Positions 27,985 through 37,826 are shown, counted from the first letter of the stretch. The stretch: DNA of 64,000 nt from Solitalea agri (GCF_023914155.1 NZ_JAMWYS010000024.1:310001-374000); one strand, 5' to 3'. Notes: generated by a model not told the origin, from the letters alone. A program made the numbers and translations.

Positions 27985-30456
27985 ATGAAAACACTCTTTA
28001 CATTTGCGCTCACAATATTGACTTTATTCACCTGTACTGTCAATGCGCAATCTATCCCATCTAATACCGGAATAACAAAAGTTTATGGCGCAGTAAAATC
28101 TCCGGATCAAAAACCAGCCGAATTTGTAACTATAGCTCTTTTACGGGCCAAAGATTCGGTTTCGGTAAAAGGATTGACTACTGACGAAACCGGAACCTTT
28201 GAATTTGTAAAAGTTAAGGAAGGAAAATACCTGCTCTCTATTTCTTCTTTTGATTATCAACCCTACTATTCGAGCGTATTTGAAATAAAAACCGATGCGA
28301 CTGAAAAACATATCGAAGACATAACCTTGGCTAAAGCTGTTAAAAGCCTGAAAGAGGTTACTGTTATTGGATCGCGTCCGTTAATTGAGCAAAAGCTTGA
28401 TAAAACGGTTTTAAATGTTGAAAGCAGCATTACCAGTAATGGAAGTACGGCTATTGAAGTACTGCAAAAAGCGCCTGGTATTACCGTTGACAATGAAGGA
28501 AATATCAGCCTGAAGGGAAAAAGCGGTGTAGTGGTATTGATTGATGGTAAACAAACTTATTTGTCGAATAGCGAAGTGGCCGATATGTTAAAAAACATGT
28601 CATCGAGCAGCATTAGCCAGGTTGAAATTATGACCAACCCGCCGGCAAAATACGATGCGGCAGGCAATGCCGGAGTGATCAACATTAAGTTGAAAAAAGG
28701 AACTAATACAGGTTTTAATGGCAGTGTAAATGGTTCATTTGGACAGGGTAATTATGGTAAAGGAAACGCGGGCATCAATATGAATTACCGCCAAACCTAT
28801 TATAACCTATTTGGAAACTATAATTTCAGCAAACGCACCAATATGCAGGATCTTAACCTTGCTCGTGGTTTTTATGATGAAGGTAGCTTAAGTCATATTA
28901 TGCTACAAAACGCTCAAATGGAAATGCCTTCACAAAACAATCGTTTTAAAACCGGTATTGATATCTTCTTAACTCCTAAACAAATATTAGGCTTTTTGGT
29001 AAACGGAAGTATTGGAGTTTGGGAAAGCCAAAATCCTACTTACTCGAAAAAAGTAAATCCAGGTATGGAAACAGAAGGCAGCTCTTTCTCAAAAAACCAT
29101 ATTAATGAAGACTGGAATAACTTTACTTACAACACCAATTACAAATACAGTATTGATTCAAACGGTCGTGAGTTAAGTGCCGACATTGATTTTGCTCATA
29201 ATAAGTATGGTTCAAATCAGTTATACAATACTACTTTTTACAATCAACAAGGGGTGGAAGATCCTGGTACGCCTCAATTGATTCAAAAAGGGTTGATTCC
29301 TTCAAGTGCCAATATTATAGCCGCGAAAGTTGATTATACACACCCAATAAGTAAATCGGCAAAATTTGATGCCGGATTGAAAAGCAGTTTTGTATCAACT
29401 AAAAATGCAATTGATTACTATGACCAATTAAGTAACGGCGATTGGCAATTGAACGCACAAACATCAAATCATTTTGATTATGATGAGAACATCAATGCAG
29501 CCTACCTAAATTTTAGTAAAGAAATTAAAAAATTCAGTTTCCAATTAGGATTACGTGGCGAACAAACCCGCACAAAAGGAAACCAGCGTACAACTAACGA
29601 TATTACCGAGCGAAACTATTTTCAATTGTTTCCAACGGCCTACATTAAGTACGAAGTGAATAAAAACAATGCCTTACAAGTTTCATATAGCCGCAGGGTT
29701 AACCGTCCGGATTATGAAAGCTTAAACCCATTTCGTAATGAACTCGACCCCTACACCTACCAACAAGGGAACCCTGATTTAAAACCACAAATTAGTAATG
29801 GGGTTGAATTTAGTCACATACTAAAAGGCAAATACACCACCACTATAAATTACAGCAAAACAACCGATGTGATGACTGACTTAACTGCTCCTGGTGCAAA
29901 GCCTAACTCAGTTTATATCACCAAGGCCAACTTAAGTACCTTGGATAACTACGGAATAAGCTTTAGTGCACCTATTAACTTTACCAAATGGTGGAGTGCT
30001 AACGCCTATGCTAATGTTTACCATAGTGGTTATAAAGGCCACTACTTAAATGACATTGTAGATCGTCAGCAAACCACCTTTAGTTTTAACGCTCAAAACA
30101 CATTTACTTTTGCTGAAGGGTTTACCGGTGAAGTAAGCGGTTTTTATAACTCAAAAATGATTGAGGGCATTATTGATATCTACCCAATGTGGCAGATTTC
30201 AGCCGGAGTACAAAAATCTATATTAGATAAAAAAGGGTCAATTAAGTTAAACGTAAACGATATTTTCAATGTCCAACAGTTTAAAGGAAAAATCAAATAT
30301 TCAACTATGGATATTGATGTAAAAAACCGTTGGGATAGCAGGGTTGCCACCCTTTCATTTACTTATCGCTTCGGAAATTCTAACTTAAAAACATCTCAAC
30401 ATAATAGCACAAGCAGTAACGAAGAGGCAAACAGAGCAAAACAAGGTAAAGATTAA
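27985..30456 (+). CDS. Outer-membrane beta-barrel/TonB-dependent receptor family protein
   Basis: The 823-residue protein has a signal peptide (MKTLFTFALTILTLFTCTVNAQ), a carboxypeptidase-regulatory-like beta domain (about 30-115: VYGAVKSPDQKPAEFVTIALL), a plug-like domain (LKEVTVIGSRPLIEQKLDKTV; GKSGVVVLIDGKQTY; AAGNAGVINIKLKKG, about 120-240), and a long C-terminal barrel of the OMP_b-brl_3 type ending in FTYRFG and a charged tail. No susD is adjacent, so it belongs to the SusD-independent receptors. The substrate is unknown. It is followed by a terminator. Confidence 0.88.
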   Translation: MKTLFTFALTILTLFTCTVNAQSIPSNTGITKVYGAVKSPDQKPAEFVTIALLRAKDSVSVKGLTTDETGTFEFVKVKEGKYLLSISSFDYQPYYSSVFEIKTDATEKHIEDITLAKAVKSLKEVTVIGSRPLIEQKLDKTVLNVESSITSNGSTAIEVLQKAPGITVDNEGNISLKGKSGVVVLIDGKQTYLSNSEVADMLKNMSSSSISQVEIMTNPPAKYDAAGNAGVINIKLKKGTNTGFNGSVNGSFGQGNYGKGNAGINMNYRQTYYNLFGNYNFSKRTNMQDLNLARGFYDEGSLSHIMLQNAQMEMPSQNNRFKTGIDIFLTPKQILGFLVNGSIGVWESQNPTYSKKVNPGMETEGSSFSKNHINEDWNNFTYNTNYKYSIDSNGRELSADIDFAHNKYGSNQLYNTTFYNQQGVEDPGTPQLIQKGLIPSSANIIAAKVDYTHPISKSAKFDAGLKSSFVSTKNAIDYYDQLSNGDWQLNAQTSNHFDYDENINAAYLNFSKEIKKFSFQLGLRGEQTRTKGNQRTTNDITERNYFQLFPTAYIKYEVNKNNALQVSYSRRVNRPDYESLNPFRNELDPYTYQQGNPDLKPQISNGVEFSHILKGKYTTTINYSKTTDVMTDLTAPGAKPNSVYITKANLSTLDNYGISFSAPINFTKWWSANAYANVYHSGYKGHYLNDIVDRQQTTFSFNAQNTFTFAEGFTGEVSGFYNSKMIEGIIDIYPMWQISAGVQKSILDKKGSIKLNVNDIFNVQQFKGKIKYSTMDIDVKNRWDSRVATLSFTYRFGNSNLKTSQHNSTSSNEEANRAKQGKD

Positions 30457-30479
30457 TAGTTTTTATTAATCATTTAGTT

Positions 30480-30508
30480 AGAGGTTGCCAATCGGTGACC
30501 TCTTTTTT
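30480..30508 (+). terminator. Terminator after the 27985 receptor
   Basis: AGAGGTTGCC (30480-30489) pairs with GGTGACCTCT (30494-30503) with an internal TG/TG mismatch and is followed by TTTTTTG. Confidence 0.75.
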
Positions 30509-30640
30509 GTTTTCAAAGTAATTATTTACTTATTATTATTTTTATTTACCAGAAACTTCATAGCAAAACCACTGATACACTTGACTTTACAAATACATAG
30601 TCTTAACTTATAGTAAGTTAACCCCACAAATAAACTTATT

Positions 30641-33271
30641 ATGAAGAAAGCACTACTTATCCTTATTACACTCACATTAAGCCATTTCGCATTAGCCCAA
30701 TTTACCCTCAAAGGCAGAGTAACCGATAAATCAGGAAATCCCATAGCCGGGGCAAGTGTAACTGAAAAGGGAACGACAAATGGAAACAGCACAAATGCCA
30801 ATGGATATTACTCCTTCAAATGTTCTTCTCAAACTGCAACTATTGTTTTTTCTAATGTTGGCTATTTTGATCATGAAGAAAAATTAAACGGACAAACCAC
30901 CTTAAACGCAACACTCGATGAAAACACCAGTTCACTTGCAGAAGTAGAAGTTGTGGGAACACGGAATCTAAAACGGTCGGTAACAGACTCGCCTGTTCCG
31001 GTAGATCTGATTCCTGTTAGCAAAATTGCTAATGCAACCGGTATGGTGGATATTAACACTATCCTGCAATATGCGGCACCCTCTTTTAACGCTAACAAGC
31101 AAAGTGGGTCTGATGGAGCCGATCATATTGAACCAGCTACCTTACGTGGCATGGGCCCCGACCAAACCTTGGTACTCATTAACGGTAAACGACGTCATCA
31201 ATCTTCACTGGTTAACCTTTATGGCACCCGAGGACGAGGTAATACAGGTACGGATATGAATGCCATTCCTTCGGCATCAATTGAAAGAATAGAGATTTTA
31301 CGTGACGGAGCCAGTGCTCAATATGGCTCAGATGCCATTGCGGGGGTTATTAACATTGTACTAAAACAATCGACAGACAAATTAGATCTGAACTTTACTG
31401 CCGGAGGTAATTCAACCGGTTATGGAGGTTCATTGGAATCAGGATCAGATATGATACTAAAAAGCATTTGGGACGGAAAACAATATAGTGGAAATGTAAA
31501 TTATGGGCTAAAAGTTGGCAGTAAAGGCGGTTTTTTTAATATCACAGGTGATATAGATCATAAAGACAAAACCTATCGCCCTAACTACACTACCTTATAT
31601 CCTGATAATTACCGCGCAGAATTTGGCGATGCCTCTTATACCAACTACTCTTTTATGCTCAACAGCCGTATTCCCTTGAAAAAAGACGCCGAAGTTTATT
31701 TTTTCGGAGGGCTTAACAAGCGCGATGGCGATGCCTTTGCCTGGACACGTGACCCGGAAAGTGAGAGAAATGTGATAGAAATTTATCCGAATGGATTCAA
31801 CCCACATATTGGATCAAATATTACCGATTACTCAGGTTCTGGCGGAGTACGCACCAAAATTTGGGGATGGAACTCGGACTTCAATGCAACCTACGGCCGA
31901 AACCGTTTTGAATATGATGTTACTCACACCTTAAATGCATCACTAGAAGCAGCTTCTCCAACGAGTTTTAAAGCTGGAGGGTTTTATTTAGGGCAGTTTG
32001 ATGTAAGCGCCAACTTTAGTAAAACATTACAAAAGGCCTTAAACGGTAACGGTATAAGTTTGGCCTGGGGACTTGAATTCAGAAATGAACAATATAAAAT
32101 TTTTGCCGGGAATGAGGACTCATGGAAACAATACGGACCCGTTATCTTTAGCATCGATAATACAACTACTCCCCCAGATACAACATTCAGACCTGGAGGA
32201 GCCCAAGGATTCCCAGGCTTTCAACCCAAAGATGTGATATCACAATCTCGTAATAACATTGGTGGATACCTGGATACCGAATTCGATTTAACTAAAGAAT
32301 GGATGGTAGCGGCTGCCATAAGATTTGAAAACTATAGCGATTTTGGCTCTACTACAAACTTTAAGATTGCAACGCGTTACAAAGCATCACCAAATGTAAA
32401 TATCCGTGGATCATTTAGTTCGGGCTTTAGGGCTCCTTCATTACCGCAAATTGCTTTTAGTTCAACGTTTACCAATGTTGCTGCCGGTAAAATTGTTGAC
32501 CAGGTAATTGCTCCGAACCATAGCGACCTGGCATTTAAAGCGGGTATTCCGAGGTTAAAAGAAGAGAAATCGTTAAATGCGAGTTTAGGATTCACTGCAA
32601 AACCAATTAATAATTTATCGTTAACTTTTGATGGATACTGGGTACAAGTAAAAGACCGCATTGTACTTACTGGTTTATTTACCAGTGACGATGATGTCAT
32701 TGGCTCTACTTTAGAAGAAATGAACGTTGGCGCGGCTCAATTCTTTACAAACGCTGTTGACACCCGTACTTATGGTCTTGACATCATAACTTCCTATGCA
32801 ATCCCTCTAGGGGCCAATACCTTAAACACCACCTTTGCTGCCAACTTTAATAAAATGGAATTAGATGCCATTCATACAACTCCGGCATTAGAGGGCAAAG
32901 AAGATATTTATTTTGGACCGCGTGAAAAAAGTTTCTTGCTTGCTTCAGCACCACATTTTAAAATCAATTTAAGCTTTGATTACAGAATGAAAAAATCAGA
33001 GATTTTCTTACGATTCAATCAATTCTCTGGAGTAGACTTAACGAACTGGAATGATAAAGTAGATGAATATGCTGCAAAAGTCACTACTGATCTTTCTTAT
33101 AGTTACACCTTTAATAAACATGTTAATTTTACTGTGGGAGGCAATAACATATTCGACGTTTATCCTAGCCACCACGACCCTGCAGCAACCGAAAGTGGAG
33201 GCATGTGGGATGCGGTTCAAATGGGCTTTAGCGGGGCCTATTTCTTTGGACGATTTGGCTTTAATTTTTAA
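30641..33271 (+). CDS. TonB-dependent receptor with carboxypeptidase-regulatory-like domain
   Basis: The 876-residue outer-membrane receptor has a signal peptide (MKKALLILITLTLSHFALAQ), a regulatory-like domain (FTLKGRVTDKSGNPIAGASV, about 21-100), a TonB plug (VVGTRNLKRSVTDSPVPVDL through LRDGASAQYGSDAIAGVINI, about 105-245) and a 22-strand-type barrel ending in the aromatic C-terminus FGFNF. The intact plug motifs fit siderophore/cobalamin-like TBDRs more than SusC. No binding lipoprotein is adjacent. The substrate cannot be read from the sequence. It is separated from the preceding receptor by a terminator. Confidence 0.92.
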   Translation: MKKALLILITLTLSHFALAQFTLKGRVTDKSGNPIAGASVTEKGTTNGNSTNANGYYSFKCSSQTATIVFSNVGYFDHEEKLNGQTTLNATLDENTSSLAEVEVVGTRNLKRSVTDSPVPVDLIPVSKIANATGMVDINTILQYAAPSFNANKQSGSDGADHIEPATLRGMGPDQTLVLINGKRRHQSSLVNLYGTRGRGNTGTDMNAIPSASIERIEILRDGASAQYGSDAIAGVINIVLKQSTDKLDLNFTAGGNSTGYGGSLESGSDMILKSIWDGKQYSGNVNYGLKVGSKGGFFNITGDIDHKDKTYRPNYTTLYPDNYRAEFGDASYTNYSFMLNSRIPLKKDAEVYFFGGLNKRDGDAFAWTRDPESERNVIEIYPNGFNPHIGSNITDYSGSGGVRTKIWGWNSDFNATYGRNRFEYDVTHTLNASLEAASPTSFKAGGFYLGQFDVSANFSKTLQKALNGNGISLAWGLEFRNEQYKIFAGNEDSWKQYGPVIFSIDNTTTPPDTTFRPGGAQGFPGFQPKDVISQSRNNIGGYLDTEFDLTKEWMVAAAIRFENYSDFGSTTNFKIATRYKASPNVNIRGSFSSGFRAPSLPQIAFSSTFTNVAAGKIVDQVIAPNHSDLAFKAGIPRLKEEKSLNASLGFTAKPINNLSLTFDGYWVQVKDRIVLTGLFTSDDDVIGSTLEEMNVGAAQFFTNAVDTRTYGLDIITSYAIPLGANTLNTTFAANFNKMELDAIHTTPALEGKEDIYFGPREKSFLLASAPHFKINLSFDYRMKKSEIFLRFNQFSGVDLTNWNDKVDEYAAKVTTDLSYSYTFNKHVNFTVGGNNIFDVYPSHHDPAATESGGMWDAVQMGFSGAYFFGRFGFNF

Positions 33272-33292
33272 AAACCATCTATTTTAAACATG

Positions 33293-33322
33293 AAAAAGGA
33301 GCTTATCGATAAGCTCCTTTTT
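33293..33322. terminator. Bidirectional terminator between convergent genes
   Basis: A perfect 30-bp palindrome, A5-GGAGCTTATC followed by its complement ending in T5, lies between the plus-strand receptor (ends 33271) and the minus-strand peroxiredoxin (ends 33342). It can terminate both. Confidence 0.9.
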
Positions 33323-33341
33323 CGTTCCTAAACAAAACAAC

Positions 33342-33977
33342 TTATTTGTTAGGCTGCGGTGTATAGCGCAAATAAGGTTTTACAATTCGATGGCCTTTAG
33401 GGAAACGCGCGGGAACATCTTCGGTTGGGATTGAATTAACAATAATACATTCGTCACCGTCTTTCCAATCAACTGGGGTAGCCACACTGTGATTAGCTGT
33501 TAATTGTAATGAATCGATCACGCGCAAAATTTCCTGAAAATTTCTTCCGGTTGAGGCCGGATAAGTTAATGTTAATTTGATCTTTTTGTCTGGACCAATG
33601 ACAAAAACCGAACGCACTGTTAGGGTATCAGAAGCATTGGGGTGAATCATACCGTAAAGATTAGCCACCTCCTTGGTAGGATCGGCAATAATCGGGAAGT
33701 TCACTTCCGTATTTTGAGTTTCATTAATGTCTTTGATCCAACCTAAATGTGATTCCAGGGGATCTACACTAATGGCAATTACTTTTACATTTCGTTTATC
33801 GAATTCAGCCTTTAATTGTGCAGTTCGTCCAAGTTCAGTAGTACAAACCGGAGTATAATCGGCTGGATGAGAATAAAAAACACCCCAGCTATTGCCTAAA
33901 TAATCATGAAAGTCGATTTCTCCAATAGTTGTTTGCGCTTTAAAATTAGGGGCGATATCGCCAAGTTTCAGTTCCAT
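33342..33977 (-). CDS. 1-Cys peroxiredoxin (Prx6/AhpC-TSA family)
   Basis: The enzyme reduces hydroperoxides in the cytoplasm. The 211-residue protein has the peroxidatic motif HPADYTPVCTTELGR (about 37-51; Cys about 45) and the Prx6-type C-terminal domain (DGDECIIVNSIPTEDVPARFPKG). No second conserved resolving cysteine is evident in the C-terminal arm, so the 1-Cys mechanism is inferred. It is monocistronic and shares a terminator with the convergent receptor gene. Confidence 0.93.
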   Translation of the reverse strand: MELKLGDIAPNFKAQTTIGEIDFHDYLGNSWGVFYSHPADYTPVCTTELGRTAQLKAEFDKRNVKVIAISVDPLESHLGWIKDINETQNTEVNFPIIADPTKEVANLYGMIHPNASDTLTVRSVFVIGPDKKIKLTLTYPASTGRNFQEILRVIDSLQLTANHSVATPVDWKDGDECIIVNSIPTEDVPARFPKGHRIVKPYLRYTPQPNK

Positions 33978-34211
33978 AGTATGTTGCTTTTATCGGGTTT
34001 GAATTTTTAATATAATCAAATTTAATAACAATTATTCAATAAAATAGTTTTCCTATTGGTTAAATAGATTTAAAATAAAAAACAAGTAAAGCCTTATAAT
34101 CAGCTCTGCCTCTAATCATTAAAATCCTTATTTTAGCTTAATAAATAAGGATTTAAGGTTCCTTTGTAAGGAACTGACATTTAAATATTTATTTTAATAA
34201 CGACCATCATT

Positions 34212-34934
34212 TTGAAAACATTTATTCCCAGCGAATACCAGCTTAACTATCCTGAATTACGAATTCTGTTAGCTTTTCTTTTAGGAGCATTAATTGGTAC
34301 AGAACGTCAGTTGCGCCATAAAATGGCTGGAATGCGAACTAATGCATTAGTATCGGTAGGTTCAGCACTTTTTGTGGTTGTAAGTGTAAGGATATTAGGT
34401 GATCAATCCAGTGCCGCGCGGGTGGTAGCACAAATCGCATCAGGCATTGGCTTTTTGGGAGCCGGTGTAATTATGAAAGACAGTTTTAATATTACTGGGT
34501 TAAATACAGCTGCTACCATTTGGTGCTCAGGTGCCATTGGAGCATTATGCGGAATGGGCTTTTGGTACGAAGCTGTTGTGGGGAGTATTTTTGTACTACT
34601 TTCTCATCTTTTGCTTCGTCCATTAGGCAAAAAAGTAGTGAACAAATATTCTACCTACGAAACTGGTGAACACCGATATACGTTAAAAGTCAATTGTGCC
34701 ATAACCGCTGAAGACAGGATAAGGGATCAGCTGCTTGCTTATATCGACAAGTTTAAGATGCGCATTATTAATCTTACCCTTGAATACGACAAAGTAAAAA
34801 AGGAATCATTGATCTCCATCGAGGTATTGAGCTATCAGGCCAACAATTCCGATATCATAAAGATTATGCAACAGATAAATGATGATAATGATGTATCACT
34901 AGCCTTTTGGGAAGTTGAAGTGGATAATCGCTAA
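34212..34934 (+). CDS. MgtC/SapB-family inner-membrane protein
   Basis: The 240-residue protein has about four to five N-terminal membrane segments (about 15-145) with the MgtC signature LLGALIGTERQLRHKMAGMRTNALVSVGSALFV split over the first two, GIGFLGAGVIMK, and a cytoplasmic ACT-like C-terminal domain (about 155-240). The only usable start is TTG at 34212: an in-frame stop lies at 34182 and no ATG or GTG comes between. MgtC proteins are linked to growth at low magnesium, but many bacterial homologues have untested roles. It converges with obgE, whose stop is at 34935. Confidence 0.9.
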   Translation: MKTFIPSEYQLNYPELRILLAFLLGALIGTERQLRHKMAGMRTNALVSVGSALFVVVSVRILGDQSSAARVVAQIASGIGFLGAGVIMKDSFNITGLNTAATIWCSGAIGALCGMGFWYEAVVGSIFVLLSHLLLRPLGKKVVNKYSTYETGEHRYTLKVNCAITAEDRIRDQLLAYIDKFKMRIINLTLEYDKVKKESLISIEVLSYQANNSDIIKIMQQINDDNDVSLAFWEVEVDNR

Positions 34935-35930
34935 TTATTCATTAATTGCTTTCCACAATAAATCTTTCAATTCAGTGATCCCTTTCTGAGCAACTGATGA
35001 AATAAACTGAGCAGGAATACCCTTCGGCAACTCCTTTTTCATTTCAGCAATCAATTCATCATCGAGCATATCACTCTTGGTAATAGCTAATACTCTTGGT
35101 TTATCTAAAAGCTCGGGGTTGAACTGACGAATTTCACTTAATAAAATTTCATACTCTTGCTTAATATCCTTGCTATCAGCAGGAACCATAAACAATAGCA
35201 CCGAATTTCGTTCTATATGGCGTAAGAATCGTAATCCTAAGCCTCTACCTTCAGCAGCACCTTCAATAATTCCCGGAATATCAGCCATTACAAACGACTT
35301 ATTATTACGGTAAGCTACTACACCCAGATTTGGCACCATAGTGGTAAATGGATAATCAGCAATTTCAGGCTTGGCAGCAGAAACCACCGATAACAAAGTT
35401 GATTTACCAGCATTTGGAAAACCTACCAAACCTACGTCGGCTAATAATTTCAGTTCAAGCACTCTCCATTCTTCCTTACCAGATTCTCCAGGTTGAGCAA
35501 AACGCGGTGTTTGATTTGTTGGTGATTTAAAATGCCAGTTTCCTAAGCCTCCTCTTCCTCCAGGTGTTATAACCTTTGTTTCTCCATCCTGTGTGATCTC
35601 CATTATAATCTCATCAGTTTCAGCATCTTTAACTACTGTCCCCAATGGCACTTCCAGTACTTCATCATTACCTTGTGCCCCTGTTTGCAAAGCAGCTCTA
35701 CCACCTTCGCCGTTTTCAGCAATAACATGCTTACGGTATTTAAGGTGAAGTAGTGTCCAAAGTTGACTGTTACCTCTTACAATAACATGGCCTCCACGAC
35801 CGCCATCACCACCATCCGGACCACCTTTAGCAGTCTTTTTATCACGGTGTAAATGGGAAGACCCGGCACCACCTGCACCTGAACGGCAACAGATACGTAC
35901 ATAATCAACAAAATTGGAACCCTGACTCAT
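34935..35930 (-). CDS. obgE: Obg-family GTPase ObgE/CgtA
   Basis: Obg is a ribosome-associated GTPase used in 50S assembly and stress control. The 331-residue protein has the glycine-rich Obg domain (1-158, with [10 protein letters not shown]), then the G domain with P-loop GFPNAGKST (about 167-175), [16 protein letters not shown] switch region, and TKSD for guanine recognition. It ends soon after the G domain, without the C-terminal OCT extension. It lies 133 bp downstream of adk on the same strand; a long palindrome fills part of that gap. Confidence 0.96.
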   Translation of the reverse strand: MSQGSNFVDYVRICCRSGAGGAGSSHLHRDKKTAKGGPDGGDGGRGGHVIVRGNSQLWTLLHLKYRKHVIAENGEGGRAALQTGAQGNDEVLEVPLGTVVKDAETDEIIMEITQDGETKVITPGGRGGLGNWHFKSPTNQTPRFAQPGESGKEEWRVLELKLLADVGLVGFPNAGKSTLLSVVSAAKPEIADYPFTTMVPNLGVVAYRNNKSFVMADIPGIIEGAAEGRGLGLRFLRHIERNSVLLFMVPADSKDIKQEYEILLSEIRQFNPELLDKPRVLAITKSDMLDDELIAEMKKELPKGIPAQFISSVAQKGITELKDLLWKAINE

Positions 35931-35992
35931 AAGTCGAATATTAAGATTTGAACTCTTTAAGTTAAAAATTTAATTACTACGATTAAAAGAAA

Positions 35993-36044
35993 GAAGTACG
36001 AAACCAGAGAAGGAAACAGCTTCCTACTTCTGACTTCGTACTTC
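35993..36044. repeat. Long imperfect palindrome with period-7 arms between adk and obgE
   Basis: GAAGTACGAA (35993-36002) is the exact complement of TTCGTACTTC (36035-36044). The inner part continues as CAGAGAAGGAA against TTCCTACTTCTG around ACAGC. The right arm read on the minus strand is GAAGTAC-GAAGTCA-GAAGTAG-GAAG, a period of 7. A long RNA hairpin between the two genes is expected. It lacks a clean T run, so it may act as a processing or stabilising element. Confidence 0.7.
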
Positions 36045-36063
36045 CTAAATCGTATTTTTAAAA

Positions 36064-36636
36064 TTAATAGGAGTCTACAACAGTGCAGATGTTATTGAAA
36101 ATTTCTTCAATGACACCAATACCGTATACACCGGTAAATTTATCTTGTCCCTTGTAGTAATTAGCTACTGGAGCAGTTTTATTATTGTATTCGTCGATAC
36201 GCTTTTGGATAATTTCAGGATTTTGATCATCAGCACGACCAGAATCTTTACCACGTAATAACAAGCGTTTTTTCAATTCTTCGTTTTCAACTTCTAATGC
36301 GATCATTCCAGAAATGGCCGTATTTTTTGAAGTTAATAACTGATCCAAGGCCTCTGCCTGAGCAACAGTTCTTGGAAAACCATCAAAAATAAATCCTTTA
36401 GCATCGACATTGGCATCAAGTTTATTACTGATCATACCAATTACCACTTCATCTGGCACCAAAACTCCCTGATCCATCAACTTCTTTGCCTCTAAACCCA
36501 ATTCGGTACCGGCTGCAATTTCAGCACGAAGAATATCTCCGGTTGATAAATGCACCAACTGGTACTTGTCGATTAACTTTTGTGATTGAGTTCCTTTGCC
36601 AGCTCCCGGAGGGCCGAATAAAACTAAGTTCAGCAT
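36064..36636 (-). CDS. adk: Adenylate kinase
   Basis: Adk interconverts ATP + AMP and 2 ADP in the cytoplasm. The 190-residue protein has the P-loop LFGPPGAGKGTQS (6-18), the AMP-binding STGDILRAEI and FIFDGFPRTVAQAEAL segments, and a short LID region (LLLRGKDSGRADD) without the zinc cysteines of long-LID enzymes. It lies between tRNA-Arg and obgE on the minus strand. Confidence 0.96.
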   Translation of the reverse strand: MLNLVLFGPPGAGKGTQSQKLIDKYQLVHLSTGDILRAEIAAGTELGLEAKKLMDQGVLVPDEVVIGMISNKLDANVDAKGFIFDGFPRTVAQAEALDQLLTSKNTAISGMIALEVENEELKKRLLLRGKDSGRADDQNPEIIQKRIDEYNNKTAPVANYYKGQDKFTGVYGIGVIEEIFNNICTVVDSY

Positions 36637-36651
36637 GTTTAAGTTGGTTAA

Positions 36652-36689
36652 AAACTAAAATAGCCTGCCATTTGCTGACAGGCTATTGA
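36652..36689 (-). terminator. Terminator of tRNA-Arg
   Basis: On the minus strand AATAGCCTG and CAGGCTATT arms (about 36679-36687 and 36659-36667) enclose an 11-nt loop and are followed by TTAGTTTTT. It lies between the tRNA and adk. Confidence 0.85.
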
Positions 36690-36700
36690 TTGAATTTTGG

Positions 36701-36774
36701 TGGACCCAAAGGGAGTCGAACCCCTAACCTTCTGATCCGTAGTCAGATGCTCTATCCAATTAAGCTATGGGTCC
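36701..36774 (-). tRNA. tRNA-Arg (ACG)
   Basis: A 74-nt cloverleaf on the minus strand: acceptor GGACCCA pairs with TGGGTCC and discriminator A, the anticodon stem TCTGA/TCAGA encloses CTACGGA with anticodon ACG (wobble A likely modified to inosine), and the T arm is AGGGG-TTCGACT-CCCTT. CCA is not encoded. Confidence 0.95.
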
Positions 36775-37091
36775 TTCTTTTTATTTGAAGGCCGCTATCG
36801 TTGTAACGGGAGTGCAAATATAAGGAGGTTTTTAAGTTTGCCAAAAGATTTTTCAAAAAAAACTGACTGTATATTATTTCAGCTTCATTTTCAGGCAAAT
36901 AAATTTCATTTCGTTATTCTCAAAGATCCTATCAAGTGCTTTTTGAGTACTTATCACATTTAAAAATTATCACTTTTTCCTTACTGAAACATCAGATTAA
37001 GTTATATGCAGTATTTTTAAATGCAGCGATTAATGCTTAAATTGATAATATCTAAATTAAAAACATTCCTATAAACACTAATAAATTCGCT
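36775..37091. other. Intergenic region between tRNA-Arg and the 37092 barrel protein
   Basis: This is 317 AT-rich bp. It contains the minus-strand tRNA-Arg promoter (36815-36845). For the plus-strand gene no confident -33/-7 pair is visible. No open frame with coding character was found. Confidence 0.55.
36815..36845 (-). promoter_or_regulatory. Promoter of tRNA-Arg
   Basis: On the minus strand TTTG (36845-36842), 19 bp, then TATATTTG (36822-36815), a full match to the Bacteroidota consensus. The start would be near 36808, 34 nt before the mature tRNA end. Confidence 0.75.
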
Positions 37092-37757
37092 ATGAAGAAG
37101 CTCTCTATCATTCTCTTAATTGTTATTGGCACCTCATTGAGTGTCTCCGCCCAAAACTTCAGAATTAACGGTTATACATCTTATGTTTTCGACGACGCTA
37201 TTGATTCATACTACAGTGAAACAAGATTTTTCGAGGGCCAAGTTAACGGCGGCTTTCAATGGGGTCTCGGTATCGAATACATGCTACCTACTAATGGCGC
37301 TAAACAATATGGTGTAGAACTCAGTTATTTTCGCCAGGACACCAAAGCTCCTTTAACTTATTATGATCCAAATGACATCGTAGACCATATAGATAAAACC
37401 AATTTCGATTTAGGCCTAAACTTTATAATGCTAGGTGGAAATGGTTATGTGAAAGTAAATCCAAAAGTGGAACCATTTGGCGGGTTTGCCGCTGGTGTGG
37501 CTATTTTAGATCTTACTAACCCAAATAATAAAAAAAGTGATAGTGCCACTAAATTTGCATGGAGTATAAAAGGAGGAGCAAATATCTATGTTACACCTAA
37601 AGTTGCCCTAAAACTCCAGGCTAGTCTACTGTCTTCAGTACAAGCGGTAGGAGGAGGTTTATATTTTGGTACAGGGGGAGCAGGAGCAGGTGTTAGCAGT
37701 TATTCATCAATGCTACAACTTATACTTGGCGGAGGTTTAACGCTGAACTTGAACTAG
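37092..37757 (+). CDS. Putative outer-membrane beta-barrel protein
   Basis: The 221-residue protein has a signal peptide (MKKLSIILLIVIGTSLSVSAQ) and then alternating aromatic/polar strands typical of small eight- to ten-strand barrels (FQWGLGIEYMLP, QYGVELSYFRQ, FGGFAAGVAILDL, FAWSIKGGANIYVTPKVALKLQASLL) with a glycine-rich last hairpin and a C-terminal LNLN. Similar porin-family or OmpW-like proteins are common in Bacteroidota; no exact family is claimed. It is monocistronic and converges on floA, with a period-7 palindrome at the junction. Confidence 0.75.
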   Translation: MKKLSIILLIVIGTSLSVSAQNFRINGYTSYVFDDAIDSYYSETRFFEGQVNGGFQWGLGIEYMLPTNGAKQYGVELSYFRQDTKAPLTYYDPNDIVDHIDKTNFDLGLNFIMLGGNGYVKVNPKVEPFGGFAAGVAILDLTNPNNKKSDSATKFAWSIKGGANIYVTPKVALKLQASLLSSVQAVGGGLYFGTGGAGAGVSSYSSMLQLILGGGLTLNLN

Positions 37758-37768
37758 ATAAAAAAATT

Positions 37769-37807
37769 GAGATGTGAGGAATATCCTTCAAAGATATCTC
37801 ACATCTC
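37769..37807. repeat. Period-7 palindrome at the 37092 gene/floA junction
   Basis: GAGATGTGAG (37769-37778) and its exact complement CTCACATCTC (37798-37807) enclose a 19-nt loop, extended outward by AATT/AATT-type pairing. Units of GAGATGT-GAG match the heptamer of 1303 and 42127. It lies between convergent genes and could terminate both. Confidence 0.7.
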
Positions 37808-37826
37808 ATTTCTCAATTCTAACTTC

